NCBI GenBank assembly: GCA_964235945.1
Contig: CAXSDV010000002.1
Location: forward strand, 1-64,000
Direction: 5' to 3'
Source: JASLDZ01 sp964235945
Lineage (GTDB): Bacteria; Pseudomonadota; Alphaproteobacteria; Caulobacterales; Caulobacteraceae
Length of the DNA: 64,000 bases
The notes under the pieces were generated by a model. That model had not been told where the DNA came from, did no database searches, and saw nothing but the letters and a program-made list of their open reading frames with translations. How positions within the stretch are numbered: the first letter of the stretch is position 1; every line of letters starts with the position of its first letter. Shown here piece by piece: positions 7,555 to 15,716 of this stretch. The position numbers were made by a program, and so were the translations under genes.

Positions 7555-9093
7555 ATGACCGAAGCGAACCGTGAAGCCGACGGCGACTCGTCGAACGAGA
7601 ACGTCTTCTCGCTGTTCGAGCGCGCGGCGACGGCCGTTCCGGATCGCGCCTTCCTCATCGTCGAGGGCGCCACGCTCCTGACCTACGGCGCCATGCTGGC
7701 CGAGACCGCCCGCGCCGCCGCCTGGCTGGGGTCGATCGGCGTGAAGCCGGGGGACCGGGCGCTGGTGCAGGCGCACAAGTCGCCGGCCGCGGTGGTCCTG
7801 TACCTCGCCTGTCTGCGGGCGGGCGCCGTCTTCATCCCGCTGAACACCGCCTACCAGGCCGGCGAGGTCGGCTACTTCCTTTCGGACGCCGAGCCGGCGC
7901 TGCTGGTCGCCGGCCCCGGGCTGGCGGGCGAAACCGTCGCCTTCGGCGGAACGCGGGTGGTGATCACCGGCAAGCTCGACGCCGCGCCCTGGGCCGGCGC
8001 GCAAGGCTCGGCGTCCACGACCGTGGCGGCCGTCGGCGATCCCGCGGCCATCCTCTACACGTCGGGCACCACGGGGAAGTCGAAGGGCGCCGTGCTCACC
8101 CACGGCAACCTGTCGTCCAATGTGAAGGTGCTGGGCGAGGCCTGGCGCTGGAGCGACGACGACGTGCTGCTGCACGCCCTGCCGATCTTCCACGCGCACG
8201 GCCTGTTCGTGGCGCTGCACTGCGCCCTGCTGCGCGGCTCGCCCATCCTGTTCCACGATCATTTCGACGCCAAGGCGGTCGTGCGCGACCTGCCGCGCGC
8301 GACCGTCTTCATGGGCGTGCCGACGTTCTACACCCGGCTGCTGGACGATCCGGCGCTGGACGCCGCCCTGTGCGGCCACATGCGCCTGTTCGTCAGCGGG
8401 TCGGCGCCGCTCCTGGACGCGACCTTCGAGGCGTTCCAGCAGCGCACCGGGCACACGATCCTGGAGCGCTACGGGATGACGGAGGCGCTCATGGTCACCT
8501 CCAACCCCTACGACGGCCCGCGCATCGCCGGGAGCGTGGGACCCGCCCTGCCCGGCGTCTCCGTGCGCGTGGTGGGGGAGGGCGGCCGGCCCGCGCCGAC
8601 CGGGGAGCCGGGCGTGCTGGAGATCAAGGGCCCGAACCTCTTCGCCGGCTACTGGCGCAACCCCGAGAAGACCGCGCAGGACCACACCGCCGACGATTAT
8701 TTCATAAGCGGCGACATCGCGACGCTGGACGAGGCCGGTTACGTCCGCATCGTCGGCAGGTCCAAGGACCTGATCATCTCCGGGGGGTACAACGTCTATC
8801 CCAAGGAGGTCGAGATGGCGATCGACGCGCTGGACGGCGTCGTCGAGAGCGCGGTGATCGGGCTGCCCCATCCCGACTTCGGCGAGGGCGTGGTGGCCGT
8901 GGTCGCGCGCAGGCCGGGGGCCGACCTGCAGCCGCAGGCGATCGCCGCCGCGCTTTCCTCCGAACTGGCCGCGTTCAAGCGGCCCAAGCGCATCGTCATC
9001 GTCGACGAGCTTCCGAGAAACGCGATGGGCAAGGTGCAGAAGGCCGAGCTGCGCAACCTGCACAAAGACGTCTTCACCGCCGCGGCCGTCTGA
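7555..9093 (+). CDS. matB: Malonyl-CoA synthetase-like acyl-CoA ligase
   Basis: This is an ANL-family adenylating ligase of 512 residues that joins a small (di)carboxylic acid to CoA with ATP. The P-loop ILYTSGTTGKSKGAVLTHG lies at about 166-184. The HALPIFHAHGLFV segment, SGSAPLL, the adenine motif ERYGMTEALMVTSNPYDG and the hinge GRSKDLIISGGYNVYPKEVE are all present, and the catalytic lysine is in MGKVQK near 491. Spacing and wording match Rhizobium MatB closely, including LYLACLRAGAVFIPLNTAY. Start ATG 7555 follows GGTGGGGG. It shares an operon with ring-cleavage genes, so the real acid may be a ring-fission product such as malonate or methylmalonate. The family is sure; the substrate is inferred. 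Confidence 0.85.
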   Translation: MTEANREADGDSSNENVFSLFERAATAVPDRAFLIVEGATLLTYGAMLAETARAAAWLGSIGVKPGDRALVQAHKSPAAVVLYLACLRAGAVFIPLNTAYQAGEVGYFLSDAEPALLVAGPGLAGETVAFGGTRVVITGKLDAAPWAGAQGSASTTVAAVGDPAAILYTSGTTGKSKGAVLTHGNLSSNVKVLGEAWRWSDDDVLLHALPIFHAHGLFVALHCALLRGSPILFHDHFDAKAVVRDLPRATVFMGVPTFYTRLLDDPALDAALCGHMRLFVSGSAPLLDATFEAFQQRTGHTILERYGMTEALMVTSNPYDGPRIAGSVGPALPGVSVRVVGEGGRPAPTGEPGVLEIKGPNLFAGYWRNPEKTAQDHTADDYFISGDIATLDEAGYVRIVGRSKDLIISGGYNVYPKEVEMAIDALDGVVESAVIGLPHPDFGEGVVAVVARRPGADLQPQAIAAALSSELAAFKRPKRIVIVDELPRNAMGKVQKAELRNLHKDVFTAAAV

Positions 9094-9118
9094 ATCGTCG
9101 ACGACCTGGAGATTAGGC

Positions 9119-10048
9119 ATGCAGCTCCCGACCCCCGTCTACAAGCCGCAGTTCCTGGTGACGCGCGCCAGCCACCTGGTTTCGCGAGTCCGCGACCTGC
9201 AGGCCAGCAAGGCCTTCTACTGCGACCTGCTGGGACTGGTCGTCAGCGACGAGGATGCGGACACGCTCTGGCTGCGGGGCCTGGAGGAGGCGTGCCATCA
9301 CAGCCTGGTGCTCAAGCGCGGCGAGCCGGCGTGCGAGCGGGTGGGCCTGCGCGTGCTGACCGAGGAGGACCTCGACCTCCTGCAGGCGCACTTCGCGGCC
9401 GCGGGCTTCCCCACCGCCTGGGTGGAGGTCGCCCACCAGGGCCGCACGCTGCACACGACCGACCCGGCGGGCACGCCGCTGGAGTTCTGCGCCACCATGG
9501 ACGTGCGCGAGCGGTTCTTCGCCCGCGTGGACCAGTTCCACGGCGCCTGCGCCCTGCGGCTGGACCACTTCCAGATCCTCACGCCGCGCGTGCGCGAAAG
9601 CCTGGAGTTCTACAACTCCATGGGCTTCCGCCTGTCCGAGTACGTCGTCAAGGGCGACAGTCTCGAGATGATCTTCCTGCAGCGCAAGGGCAACCCGCAC
9701 GACATCGTGTTCGCCAACAGCCCCGGCCCGCGGCTGCACCACTGCGCCTTCCAGGTGCCCGAAACGCACCACCTCATGCACGTCTGCGACCTGATGGTGC
9801 TGGGCGACAAGGAAGGACAGGTGGAGTTCGGACCGGCGCGGCACTTCAGCCCGGGTCTGGCGCGCTTCCTCTACCTGCGCGACCCCGACGGGCACCGCGT
9901 CGAGCTCTTCCCCAGCCACTACCACACGGTGGACATCGAGGACGAACCGCTGAAGTGGGAAGTGCCCGAGTTCAAGATCGGCGGCTGGACGGTTCCCCCC
10001 GACCGCTGGTGGAACGACGCCACGGCCTTCGCCGACTCCCCCCGCTGA
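9119..10048 (+). CDS. Extradiol (type I) catechol 2,3-dioxygenase
   Basis: This is a ring-cleavage dioxygenase of the vicinal-oxygen-chelate superfamily, 309 residues, as in homoprotocatechuate 2,3-dioxygenase and other catechol meta-cleavage enzymes. Two VOC modules are seen (about 17-125 and 145-270). The facial-triad metal ligands are His150 (RLDHFQI), His208 (RLHHCAFQV) and Glu262 (HRVELF). The C-terminal tail HYHTVDIEDEPLKWE is typical of the homoprotocatechuate group. Fe(II) or Mn(II) would be the metal. ATG 9119 is preceded by GGAG. It lies between the ligase and the FAH-family hydrolase with short gaps, which fits a classic meta-cleavage order. The exact catechol is unknown. Confidence 0.9.
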   Translation: MQLPTPVYKPQFLVTRASHLVSRVRDLQASKAFYCDLLGLVVSDEDADTLWLRGLEEACHHSLVLKRGEPACERVGLRVLTEEDLDLLQAHFAAAGFPTAWVEVAHQGRTLHTTDPAGTPLEFCATMDVRERFFARVDQFHGACALRLDHFQILTPRVRESLEFYNSMGFRLSEYVVKGDSLEMIFLQRKGNPHDIVFANSPGPRLHHCAFQVPETHHLMHVCDLMVLGDKEGQVEFGPARHFSPGLARFLYLRDPDGHRVELFPSHYHTVDIEDEPLKWEVPEFKIGGWTVPPDRWWNDATAFADSPR

Positions 10049-10066
10049 CCCGCCGGAGACCCACCC

Positions 10067-10882
10067 ATGCGCATCGTCACCTTCTCCCGTAACGGCGCCG
10101 TCCAGCACGGCGTCCGCGACGGCGACCGAATCCGGATCCACCCGACGGCGACCTCCGCGGTCGACCTGGCGGTGGACGCCGCGGCGCACGCGGCCGGCGA
10201 CGAGGTGGCCGTCTCCGAGGTCACCCTGCTCGCGCCGGTGCCCCGGCCCGGCAAGGTGATCTGCATCGGCCTGAACTATCGCGCGCACGCCCTGGAGGGC
10301 GGCAACCCGCTGCCGGACTATCCGGCGGTGTTCCTGCGCGGGGCGTCGTCGCTGGCCGACCCGGGCGGCGAGCTGATCTACCCGGAGATCTCCGACAAGT
10401 TCGACTGGGAGGCCGAGCTCGCCGTGGTGATCGGCAAGACGGCCACCCGCGTGGGCGCCGCGGCGCTGGACCACGTCGCGGGCTACGCCTGCTTCAACGA
10501 CGGGTCGGTGCGCGACTACCAGCGCAAGTCGACCCAGTGGACCATGGGCAAGAACTTCGACCGCACCGGCGGCTTCGGTCCCGAGCTGGTCACGCCCGAC
10601 GAACTTCCCCCCGGGGCGTCCGGCCTGCGCATCGTGTCTCGACTGAACGGCGAGATCATGCAGGACGGCTCCACGGGCGACCTGATCTTCGACGTCGCCA
10701 CCCTGGTTTCGACCTTGTCCGAGGCCATGACCCTGGAGCCGGGGGACGTCATCGCCACCGGCACCCCCGCCGGGGTCGGCTACGCCCGCACGCCGCCGGT
10801 GTTCATGCGCCCGGGCGACCGGATCGAAATCGAGATCGAGGGCGTCGGCGTGCTGTCCAACACGGTGGCGCGGCGGACGTGA
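10067..10882 (+). CDS. Fumarylacetoacetate hydrolase-family protein (meta-cleavage product hydrolase/isomerase)
   Basis: The 271-residue product has a short N-terminal domain and the FAH fold from about residue 58 (PRPGKVICIGLNYRAHA). Metal-binding acids are in FDWEAELAVVIG and in ACFNDGSVRDYQ, and the substrate-binding GKNFDRTGGFGPELV and IATGTPAGVG segments are intact. Relatives hydrolyse acylpyruvates or act on 2-hydroxyhepta-2,4-diene-1,7-dioate. Here it would work on the product of the dioxygenase encoded just upstream (18-base gap). The stop codon overlaps the GTG of the next gene (GTGA), so translation is coupled. The precise reaction cannot be decided from sequence. Confidence 0.88.
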   Translation: MRIVTFSRNGAVQHGVRDGDRIRIHPTATSAVDLAVDAAAHAAGDEVAVSEVTLLAPVPRPGKVICIGLNYRAHALEGGNPLPDYPAVFLRGASSLADPGGELIYPEISDKFDWEAELAVVIGKTATRVGAAALDHVAGYACFNDGSVRDYQRKSTQWTMGKNFDRTGGFGPELVTPDELPPGASGLRIVSRLNGEIMQDGSTGDLIFDVATLVSTLSEAMTLEPGDVIATGTPAGVGYARTPPVFMRPGDRIEIEIEGVGVLSNTVARRT

Positions 10883-11493
10883 GCGCGGGCGTGACGGCCG
10901 GCGCGCCGGCCGCCGACGGACCGGCCGCCTGGGCGGGTCGCCGGCTCCTCGGCATCTCGGGAAGCCTGCGGGCGCAGGCCCACTCCACCGCCGTGCTGCG
11001 GGCGCTCATGGCGGCCTGCGCGCCGGGCGCGGCGCTGGACTACGCCGACATCGGCGCGCTGCCGCACTTCAACCAGGACCTCTACGCCGATCCCCTGCCC
11101 GAAGCGGTGGCGCGACTGCGCGACCAGGTCGCGGCGGCGGACGGCGTGGTGATCGCTTCGCCGGAGTACAATCACGGCGTCCCCGGCGTGCTCAAGAACG
11201 CGCTGGACTGGGCCTCGCGCCCGCACAACGGCTCGCCGCTGAAGGACAAGCCGGTCCTGATCGTCACCTCGTCGGCGGCCTTCACCGGGGGGGTGCGGGC
11301 GCAATATCAGATCCGGGAGACCGTGACTTCGGCGCTCGCCCGCCCGGTCAACACGCCCGAGATCGTCATCGGCGAGGTCGGCGGCAAGATCGTCGAAGGA
11401 CGGTTCGAGGACGCCGCCACGCTCGTCTTCGCGGGCCGCGGCTTCCAGACGATGTTCGCGCAGATCGAGCGTGCGGACGCGCGCCGAAGCTGA
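10879..11493 (+). CDS. NADPH-dependent FMN reductase (ChrR/SsuE-like flavodoxin fold)
   Basis: This is a soluble flavoprotein of 204 residues. After about 25 variable residues the flavodoxin-like fold begins with LLGISGSLRAQAHST, the FMN phosphate loop. The family motif SPEYNHGVPGVLKNALDW is intact at about 95-112. It would reduce FMN or quinones with NADPH and may feed a flavin-dependent monooxygenase or remove quinones formed from catechols. The GTG start overlaps the stop of the FAH-family gene by four bases, which shows translational coupling. It is the last gene of the plus-strand operon and is followed by a hairpin terminator. Confidence 0.85.
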   Translation: MSAGVTAGAPAADGPAAWAGRRLLGISGSLRAQAHSTAVLRALMAACAPGAALDYADIGALPHFNQDLYADPLPEAVARLRDQVAAADGVVIASPEYNHGVPGVLKNALDWASRPHNGSPLKDKPVLIVTSSAAFTGGVRAQYQIRETVTSALARPVNTPEIVIGEVGGKIVEGRFEDAATLVFAGRGFQTMFAQIERADARRS

Positions 11494-11542
11494 AGCCTGA
11501 CGAAACCGGATCAGGGTCGATCCGCATTCCGAGGCCAAGGGT

Positions 11543-11566
11543 GGCCCGCCCCGTCAGGGGCGGGCC
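11543..11566. terminator. Bidirectional hairpin between convergent operons
   Basis: GGCCCGCCCC-GTCA-GGGGCGGGCC is a perfect 10-bp stem with a 4-base loop, located between the FMN reductase stop and the stop of the convergent monooxygenase gene. There is no T-tract, as is usual in GC-rich genomes. Confidence 0.6.
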
Positions 11567-11687
11567 CTGAACTCGGTCCGTGTCGGCCCCGAGCACGCTC
11601 TTTGGCTCACACGATGGCGGGCCGTCCGCTCCGGTCCGCCGACGAGGTCGACAGGCCGGAGCTTGCGGGCTTCGCCCCGCGGCCTCG

Positions 11688-12962
11688 TCAGGCGACCTTC
11701 TTCAGCGGAGCCGGGGTGAAGCGGTCCAGGGTGGTGATGCCCGTGTTCTTGTGGGCCTGCATGCCCGACAGCAGCCGCCCGTAGTTCTCCGACAGGGCTT
11801 CCAGGTTGAGCGCCCCGTGCAGGCTGATGACGCGCGCGTCGCGCCAGGCGCGCTGGATCGGCTCGCTCTCCATGATCGCGGTCGAGCCGGAGTTGCGCTG
11901 GAGGAGTTCGATGGCCTCCGCGCACCACTTGGCCGCGTAGGCCGTCTCGACCAGCACGCGGGCGCTGAACATCTGCATGTACTCGGGCTCGGCGGGCGTG
12001 CCGGCGGCGGCGAGCGCCCCCAGCCGGTCGGTCTCCTCGGCGTTGGCGCGGGCCATCAGGGTCGCCGACTGGATCTTGGAGTGCACCTCGGCCAGCATCA
12101 GGTGCGTCAGCGGCGCCTCCAGCTGGTTCTTGTAGGTGGTGCCGCGGATGGGGCGGCCGGCCGACCGTTCGAGGAAGCGCTCCAGGGCGCCCTGCGCGAG
12201 ACCGATCGACATCCCCGCCATCAGGCTGAAGGCCCAGCCCAGCGACGGCGCCTTCCAGAGGTCGCCCTTCAGGCCGGTGTCGAGCGTCATGCCGACCACC
12301 TGGCGGAAGTCGACGCAGCGATGCTCGGGCACGAACAGCTCATCCCCGTGCAGAGCGAGCGAGACGCTGCCCGTGGCCTTCATGCCGGCGACCTTCCAGT
12401 CGTCGATGAAGCGCAGTTCGTCGCGCGCCACCTGCGCCCCCACGAGGTAGGGGCCTTCGCCGTCGTCGGCCATGCAGCCGAGGTTGGTGTAGGGCGCCCA
12501 GAGCGAGTCGCTGCCGAACGTCCAAGGGCCGCCCGTGATGACCCAGCCGCCCTCGACCCGCTTGGCCTTGCCGCGCGTGGCGGGGAAGTGGCTCGATCCG
12601 GCGACGCGCGGACCGACCCAGTCGCAGCCGTAGACCTCCTCGACCACCTGGGCGCCCAGGCCGACGGGAAGCCAGTTGGTGGAGGCGCCCACCCAGACCG
12701 TCCACCCGCAGGAGCCGTCCCACTTGGCGACCTCGGTGATCACGTCGAGCTGCTGGCGCACGGGAAGCTCGTCGCCGCCGTATTCGGCGGGGCTGGCGAT
12801 CTTGAAGGCGCCCGCCGCGTCCAGGTCGGCGATCGTCTCGTCGGAGTGGCGGCCCGCCCGCTCGTTGTCCAGGGCGCGCTCGCGCAGCTTGGGCCCGATC
12901 GCGCGCACGTTGCTGACGACCGTCGCGGCCCGCTGGGCCTTGTCTTGAACCACGTCCACCAT
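11688..12962 (-). CDS. Acyl-CoA dehydrogenase-fold flavin monooxygenase, HsaA/HpaH-like oxygenase subunit
   Basis: This is the oxygenase part of a two-component flavin monooxygenase that would ortho-hydroxylate a phenol using reduced flavin from a partner reductase. The 424-residue protein has the acyl-CoA dehydrogenase N-domain (AEYGGDELPVRQQLDVITEV), the middle sheet (GGWVITGGPWTFGSDS, VAGMKATGSVS) and the C-terminal helical domain. The wording resembles HsaA and related group D monooxygenases rather than true acyl-CoA dehydrogenases. ATG 12962 has AAAGGAG upstream; the longer in-frame reading to 13226 overlaps the esterase gene. It is second in an operon with the CocE-type gene (77-base gap). 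The likely reductase partner is encoded at 18888-19385. Confidence 0.85.
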   Translation of the reverse strand: MVDVVQDKAQRAATVVSNVRAIGPKLRERALDNERAGRHSDETIADLDAAGAFKIASPAEYGGDELPVRQQLDVITEVAKWDGSCGWTVWVGASTNWLPVGLGAQVVEEVYGCDWVGPRVAGSSHFPATRGKAKRVEGGWVITGGPWTFGSDSLWAPYTNLGCMADDGEGPYLVGAQVARDELRFIDDWKVAGMKATGSVSLALHGDELFVPEHRCVDFRQVVGMTLDTGLKGDLWKAPSLGWAFSLMAGMSIGLAQGALERFLERSAGRPIRGTTYKNQLEAPLTHLMLAEVHSKIQSATLMARANAEETDRLGALAAAGTPAEPEYMQMFSARVLVETAYAAKWCAEAIELLQRNSGSTAIMESEPIQRAWRDARVISLHGALNLEALSENYGRLLSGMQAHKNTGITTLDRFTPAPLKKVA

Positions 12963-13039
12963 CGGAGAACTCCTTTGAGGTTGCGGGCGGGTCGCCCGAA
13001 GCGAAATCAGTATTCGTAGACGGTCGATCCAATCACGTC

Positions 13040-15379
13040 CTAAGCGCTCTGCTTCGACATGGCCGCCTGGCCTGTCTGGGCCGGGACGATCGGGAGTTGG
13101 ATGTAGCTCGGGTGCTCGGGGCCGGTGTGGATCGTGTTGGTGGCGCCGAGATGGTAGCTCTCGTCGTACCCGCGCACCGGCAGGCCCGCCGGGGAGTACG
13201 GCTGGACATCGACCCGCAGCCGGCATCCCTTGCGGATCACCGCGGTGCTCGGATACAGCCCGAACTCGACGTGGACGACCTCGCCGGCCGCCAGGGGCGC
13301 GTGGTCGGCCTCGGCGTGGGTGTGCACGGGCCAGTGTTCCGTCGACCGCGCCTCATCCAGCTTGCGGTGCGACACTTTCAGGAGGCCGTGCCCGACCGGG
13401 TGGATGTTCACCGGATCGACGGGATGGACCAGCGACTCGTAGCGGATCTCGCGATCCTGCTCGTCGATCACCCGCAGGGACACGAAGACGTCCATGTCGC
13501 GGTGGCTCGACGACACCCACAGCCCGGCCTTCATGTAGCCGATCATCACCATGTCCTCGGCCAGCGGATCGCTGACGAAGGACACGCCCGTCGACCAGCG
13601 CGGCGTGCCGCCGTTGAAGCCGCCGGGGAAGAAGGCGGGCTTGCCGATGTCGAGGTGGGCGTCGTAGCTGGCGCTGCGCTCCACCGTGGGCGGTGCGTCC
13701 GTGATGCGCAGCATGTCCTGCCGGCGCGGGTCCGCCCGCCATTCGGAAGGGGAGGCGTCCAGGTACCAGCGACGGTAGGTGGTGTCCGCGGGCGGCCACT
13801 GCGCCCCTTCCGACAGGTAGTGGGCGCCGTTCCCGGTGCGCACCTGGATGCGGACGGGCGCGTCGTCCAGGACGCCGTTGTCCTGGCCCTTCAGCCAGTA
13901 GTCGAACCAGCGCATGTGCTCGGCGGTCGACGTCTCGGTGTAGCAGTTGGGGAACCAGGCGTCGGTGAAGTCGAACTTCCTCGCACGGCTGGCCGTGGAG
14001 TTGAGGAAGGTCTCCGTGCTGCCGAGCTGGTGGATCACCACGCCGGTCTGCGGTCCGACGATCCACACGGGCGCCGTCGCCTTGGAAAGGTCGGGGCTCA
14101 TGAAGATGGAGCCGCGGGGGCCGTAGGCGGAGGGGTCGTTGAAGGGCGTGGACAGCACGCGCGCCATCCAGTCGGTCTCGCGCCGCTCGCCGCAGAAGTT
14201 CTTCCCCGACCAGCTCTTCCACCACCAGCTCCAGAACCCTTCGCCGAACAGGCCGCCGCCGTAGACGGCCTCGTTGTACAGGTCCGAGTCGGTGCCCTGG
14301 GCGATCATCGCCTTCAGGTGCGGCGGCTGCAGGCTGGCCACGCTGTGCTGGCCCATGGCGAGGTAGGACATGCCCCACAGGCCGACGGCGCCGTTGGACC
14401 AGGGCTGCGTTCCCGCCCATTCGATGGCGTCGTAATAGTCCTCCGCCTCCTGCACGCTGAAGGGCGACTGGACGCCGGGGCTGTTGCACACGCCGCGGGC
14501 GTCCACCCGCACGCAGGCGTAGCCGTTCGGCACCCAGACGGACGAGTCGACGTTCTCGTGGTTCTCGTACTGAAGCCCGTCGGGGTTGCCCGAGAAGAAG
14601 CGGTCCTCCAGCTTCTCCTTGGCCAGCGCGTCGTCGGCGCTGCAGATGCACTCGTGGTAGAAGGCCTTGCCGTAGAAGCCCTTGCCCATCACCACGGGGT
14701 GCGGGCCGTCGTCGGCGGGGCGGAACACGTCCGCCAGCACGTAGGAGCCGTCGCGCGTCGGCACCTTGACGTCGGTCATCTTGATGATGCCGCGGATGTT
14801 GCGGCGCAGCTCGTTGCGGGCGGCGGCGGCGTTGCGGAGGCGGCGGGGCTTGTCGGCGGTGAACACGCCCTCGGCTCCGTTCAGCGTCTCCAGCAGCGCC
14901 TTCACCGCGGGGTCGGCGGAGAACACCCCCGGAACGGGCGGCGCGTCGGCGACCGACGGGGCGTCCACGTCCGACTGGTTGAAGTTGAGCGCCATCGGCC
15001 CGATCGCCGCGTGCGCCGCCGGCGCGATCGTGATTCCGCCCTCGACGCGGCCGTCCTGGTCGAGCGTCTGCACCAGTCGCGCGAGGTTGGTCACGATGGG
15101 GTCGCCGAGCTTGTCGATCTTGCCCGCCACGCGATTGACGAGGTGCGCCAGGTTGAGCTTGGGCGCGCCTTGCACCGCGCCCAGGATCAGGCCGCCCACG
15201 TGGAAGGTGATCGCCTCACCCTTGAGGTAGTGGAACTCGCCGCGGGCGTCGGTCACGCCCGCCTGGGTCGGCGTCCGGTATCCGAGGCCGCGGATCGGCC
15301 CCGCGAAAACACCCGTGACGACGTCGCGCGCGCCCGGCGTTTCGGTCGAGCTGCGCTCCAGGACTTCCATCGTATCCAT
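13040..15379 (-). CDS. CocE/NonD-type serine hydrolase with extra N-terminal domain
   Basis: This 779-residue protein has two parts. Residues 1 to about 200 carry GLGYRTPTQAGVTDARGEF, YLKGEAITFHVGGLILGAV and a helical stretch (NRVAGKIDKLGDPIVTNLAR), a pattern otherwise seen in exported lipoproteins. Residues from about 210 form a CocE/X-prolyl-dipeptidase type hydrolase: TRDGSYVLADVFRPAD, RVDARGVCNSPG, the nucleophile elbow GLWGMSYLAMG (Ser about 337), a cap region and a C-terminal jelly-roll domain (HPVDPVNIHPVGHG onward). CocE-type enzymes cut aryl esters or acylated drugs. No signal peptide is visible at the N-terminus. Start is ATG 15379; an in-frame ATG three codons on is possible. The promoter and shared operator lie at 15486-15529. 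Confidence 0.82.
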   Translation of the reverse strand: MDTMEVLERSSTETPGARDVVTGVFAGPIRGLGYRTPTQAGVTDARGEFHYLKGEAITFHVGGLILGAVQGAPKLNLAHLVNRVAGKIDKLGDPIVTNLARLVQTLDQDGRVEGGITIAPAAHAAIGPMALNFNQSDVDAPSVADAPPVPGVFSADPAVKALLETLNGAEGVFTADKPRRLRNAAAARNELRRNIRGIIKMTDVKVPTRDGSYVLADVFRPADDGPHPVVMGKGFYGKAFYHECICSADDALAKEKLEDRFFSGNPDGLQYENHENVDSSVWVPNGYACVRVDARGVCNSPGVQSPFSVQEAEDYYDAIEWAGTQPWSNGAVGLWGMSYLAMGQHSVASLQPPHLKAMIAQGTDSDLYNEAVYGGGLFGEGFWSWWWKSWSGKNFCGERRETDWMARVLSTPFNDPSAYGPRGSIFMSPDLSKATAPVWIVGPQTGVVIHQLGSTETFLNSTASRARKFDFTDAWFPNCYTETSTAEHMRWFDYWLKGQDNGVLDDAPVRIQVRTGNGAHYLSEGAQWPPADTTYRRWYLDASPSEWRADPRRQDMLRITDAPPTVERSASYDAHLDIGKPAFFPGGFNGGTPRWSTGVSFVSDPLAEDMVMIGYMKAGLWVSSSHRDMDVFVSLRVIDEQDREIRYESLVHPVDPVNIHPVGHGLLKVSHRKLDEARSTEHWPVHTHAEADHAPLAAGEVVHVEFGLYPSTAVIRKGCRLRVDVQPYSPAGLPVRGYDESYHLGATNTIHTGPEHPSYIQLPIVPAQTGQAAMSKQSA

Positions 15380-15485
15380 TCGCGAGAGTTCTCTTCGGGT
15401 GAGGGGACGACTCGGCAGGCGCGGCGCATGGCGGCTCGGAGGGCCGGTTCGGCGGCGCTTCGATCGCGCGCCGGCCCATTTTCAT

Positions 15486-15514
15486 GAGCTATCATCGACT
15501 GACGAACCAGTCAA
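15486..15514 (-). promoter_or_regulatory. Sigma-73-like promoter of the CocE-monooxygenase operon
   Basis: Read on the minus strand, TTGACTG (15514-15508), a 14-base spacer and GATAGCTC (15493-15486) fit TTGACGS-N10-14-GCTANAWC at 6 of 7 and 5 of 7 scored positions. Transcription would begin about 100 bases before the esterase start. Confidence 0.5.
15497..15512. promoter_or_regulatory. Inverted repeat inside the promoter spacer
   Basis: GACTG-ACGAAC-CAGTC is a perfect 5-bp inverted repeat lying between the -10 and -35 elements of the minus-strand promoter and touching the 20-bp shared element. A repressor bound here would block the promoter. Confidence 0.4.
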
Positions 15515-15529
15515 CAAAGTCACCAAGTG
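15510..15529. promoter_or_regulatory. Shared 20-bp element, copy 1 (candidate TetR operator)
   Basis: The complement reads CACTTGGTGACTTTGTTGAC. It matches copy 2 at 19498-19517 at 16 of 20 positions, and all four differences are transitions. It overlaps the -35 element of the esterase promoter and lies about 190 bases before the TetR gene. Two copies in two divergent promoter regions of one pathway suggest a regulator site. Confidence 0.5.
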
Positions 15530-15716
15530 AGTTGGCTTTTTTGCACGCGGGGTCACCTTCGGGAAAGGAGCTCGCGGCGCGCGCCTGCGAGCCTAGGTTT
15601 TCGCCGACGCGATGGCTAAATCACACCCTCGATCCGAGCGGCCCGGCCTCCGGCGGGGCGGTGTTCCCGGCGCGAGGGTCGACCCCACCTTGACTGAGAG
15701 CTGAAGAGATTCCTGC

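Larger units (their letters stand above)
15380..15716. other. Divergent control region of esterase operon and TetR gene
   Basis: No gene is seen. The region drops in GC between 15481 and 15545, where a minus-strand promoter and the 20-bp shared element lie. The TetR gene has GAAGAGA shortly before its ATG. Confidence 0.7.

Noticed and set aside
7492..9120. A 542-codon minus-strand frame opposite the MatB-like ligase
   Set aside because: Shadow frame; no recognisable motif and no ribosome site.
13097..15487. A 796-codon plus-strand open frame opposite the CocE-type gene
   Set aside because: It is a shadow of the GC-rich coding frame, full of Arg, Val, His and Gly repeats and without any domain pattern.
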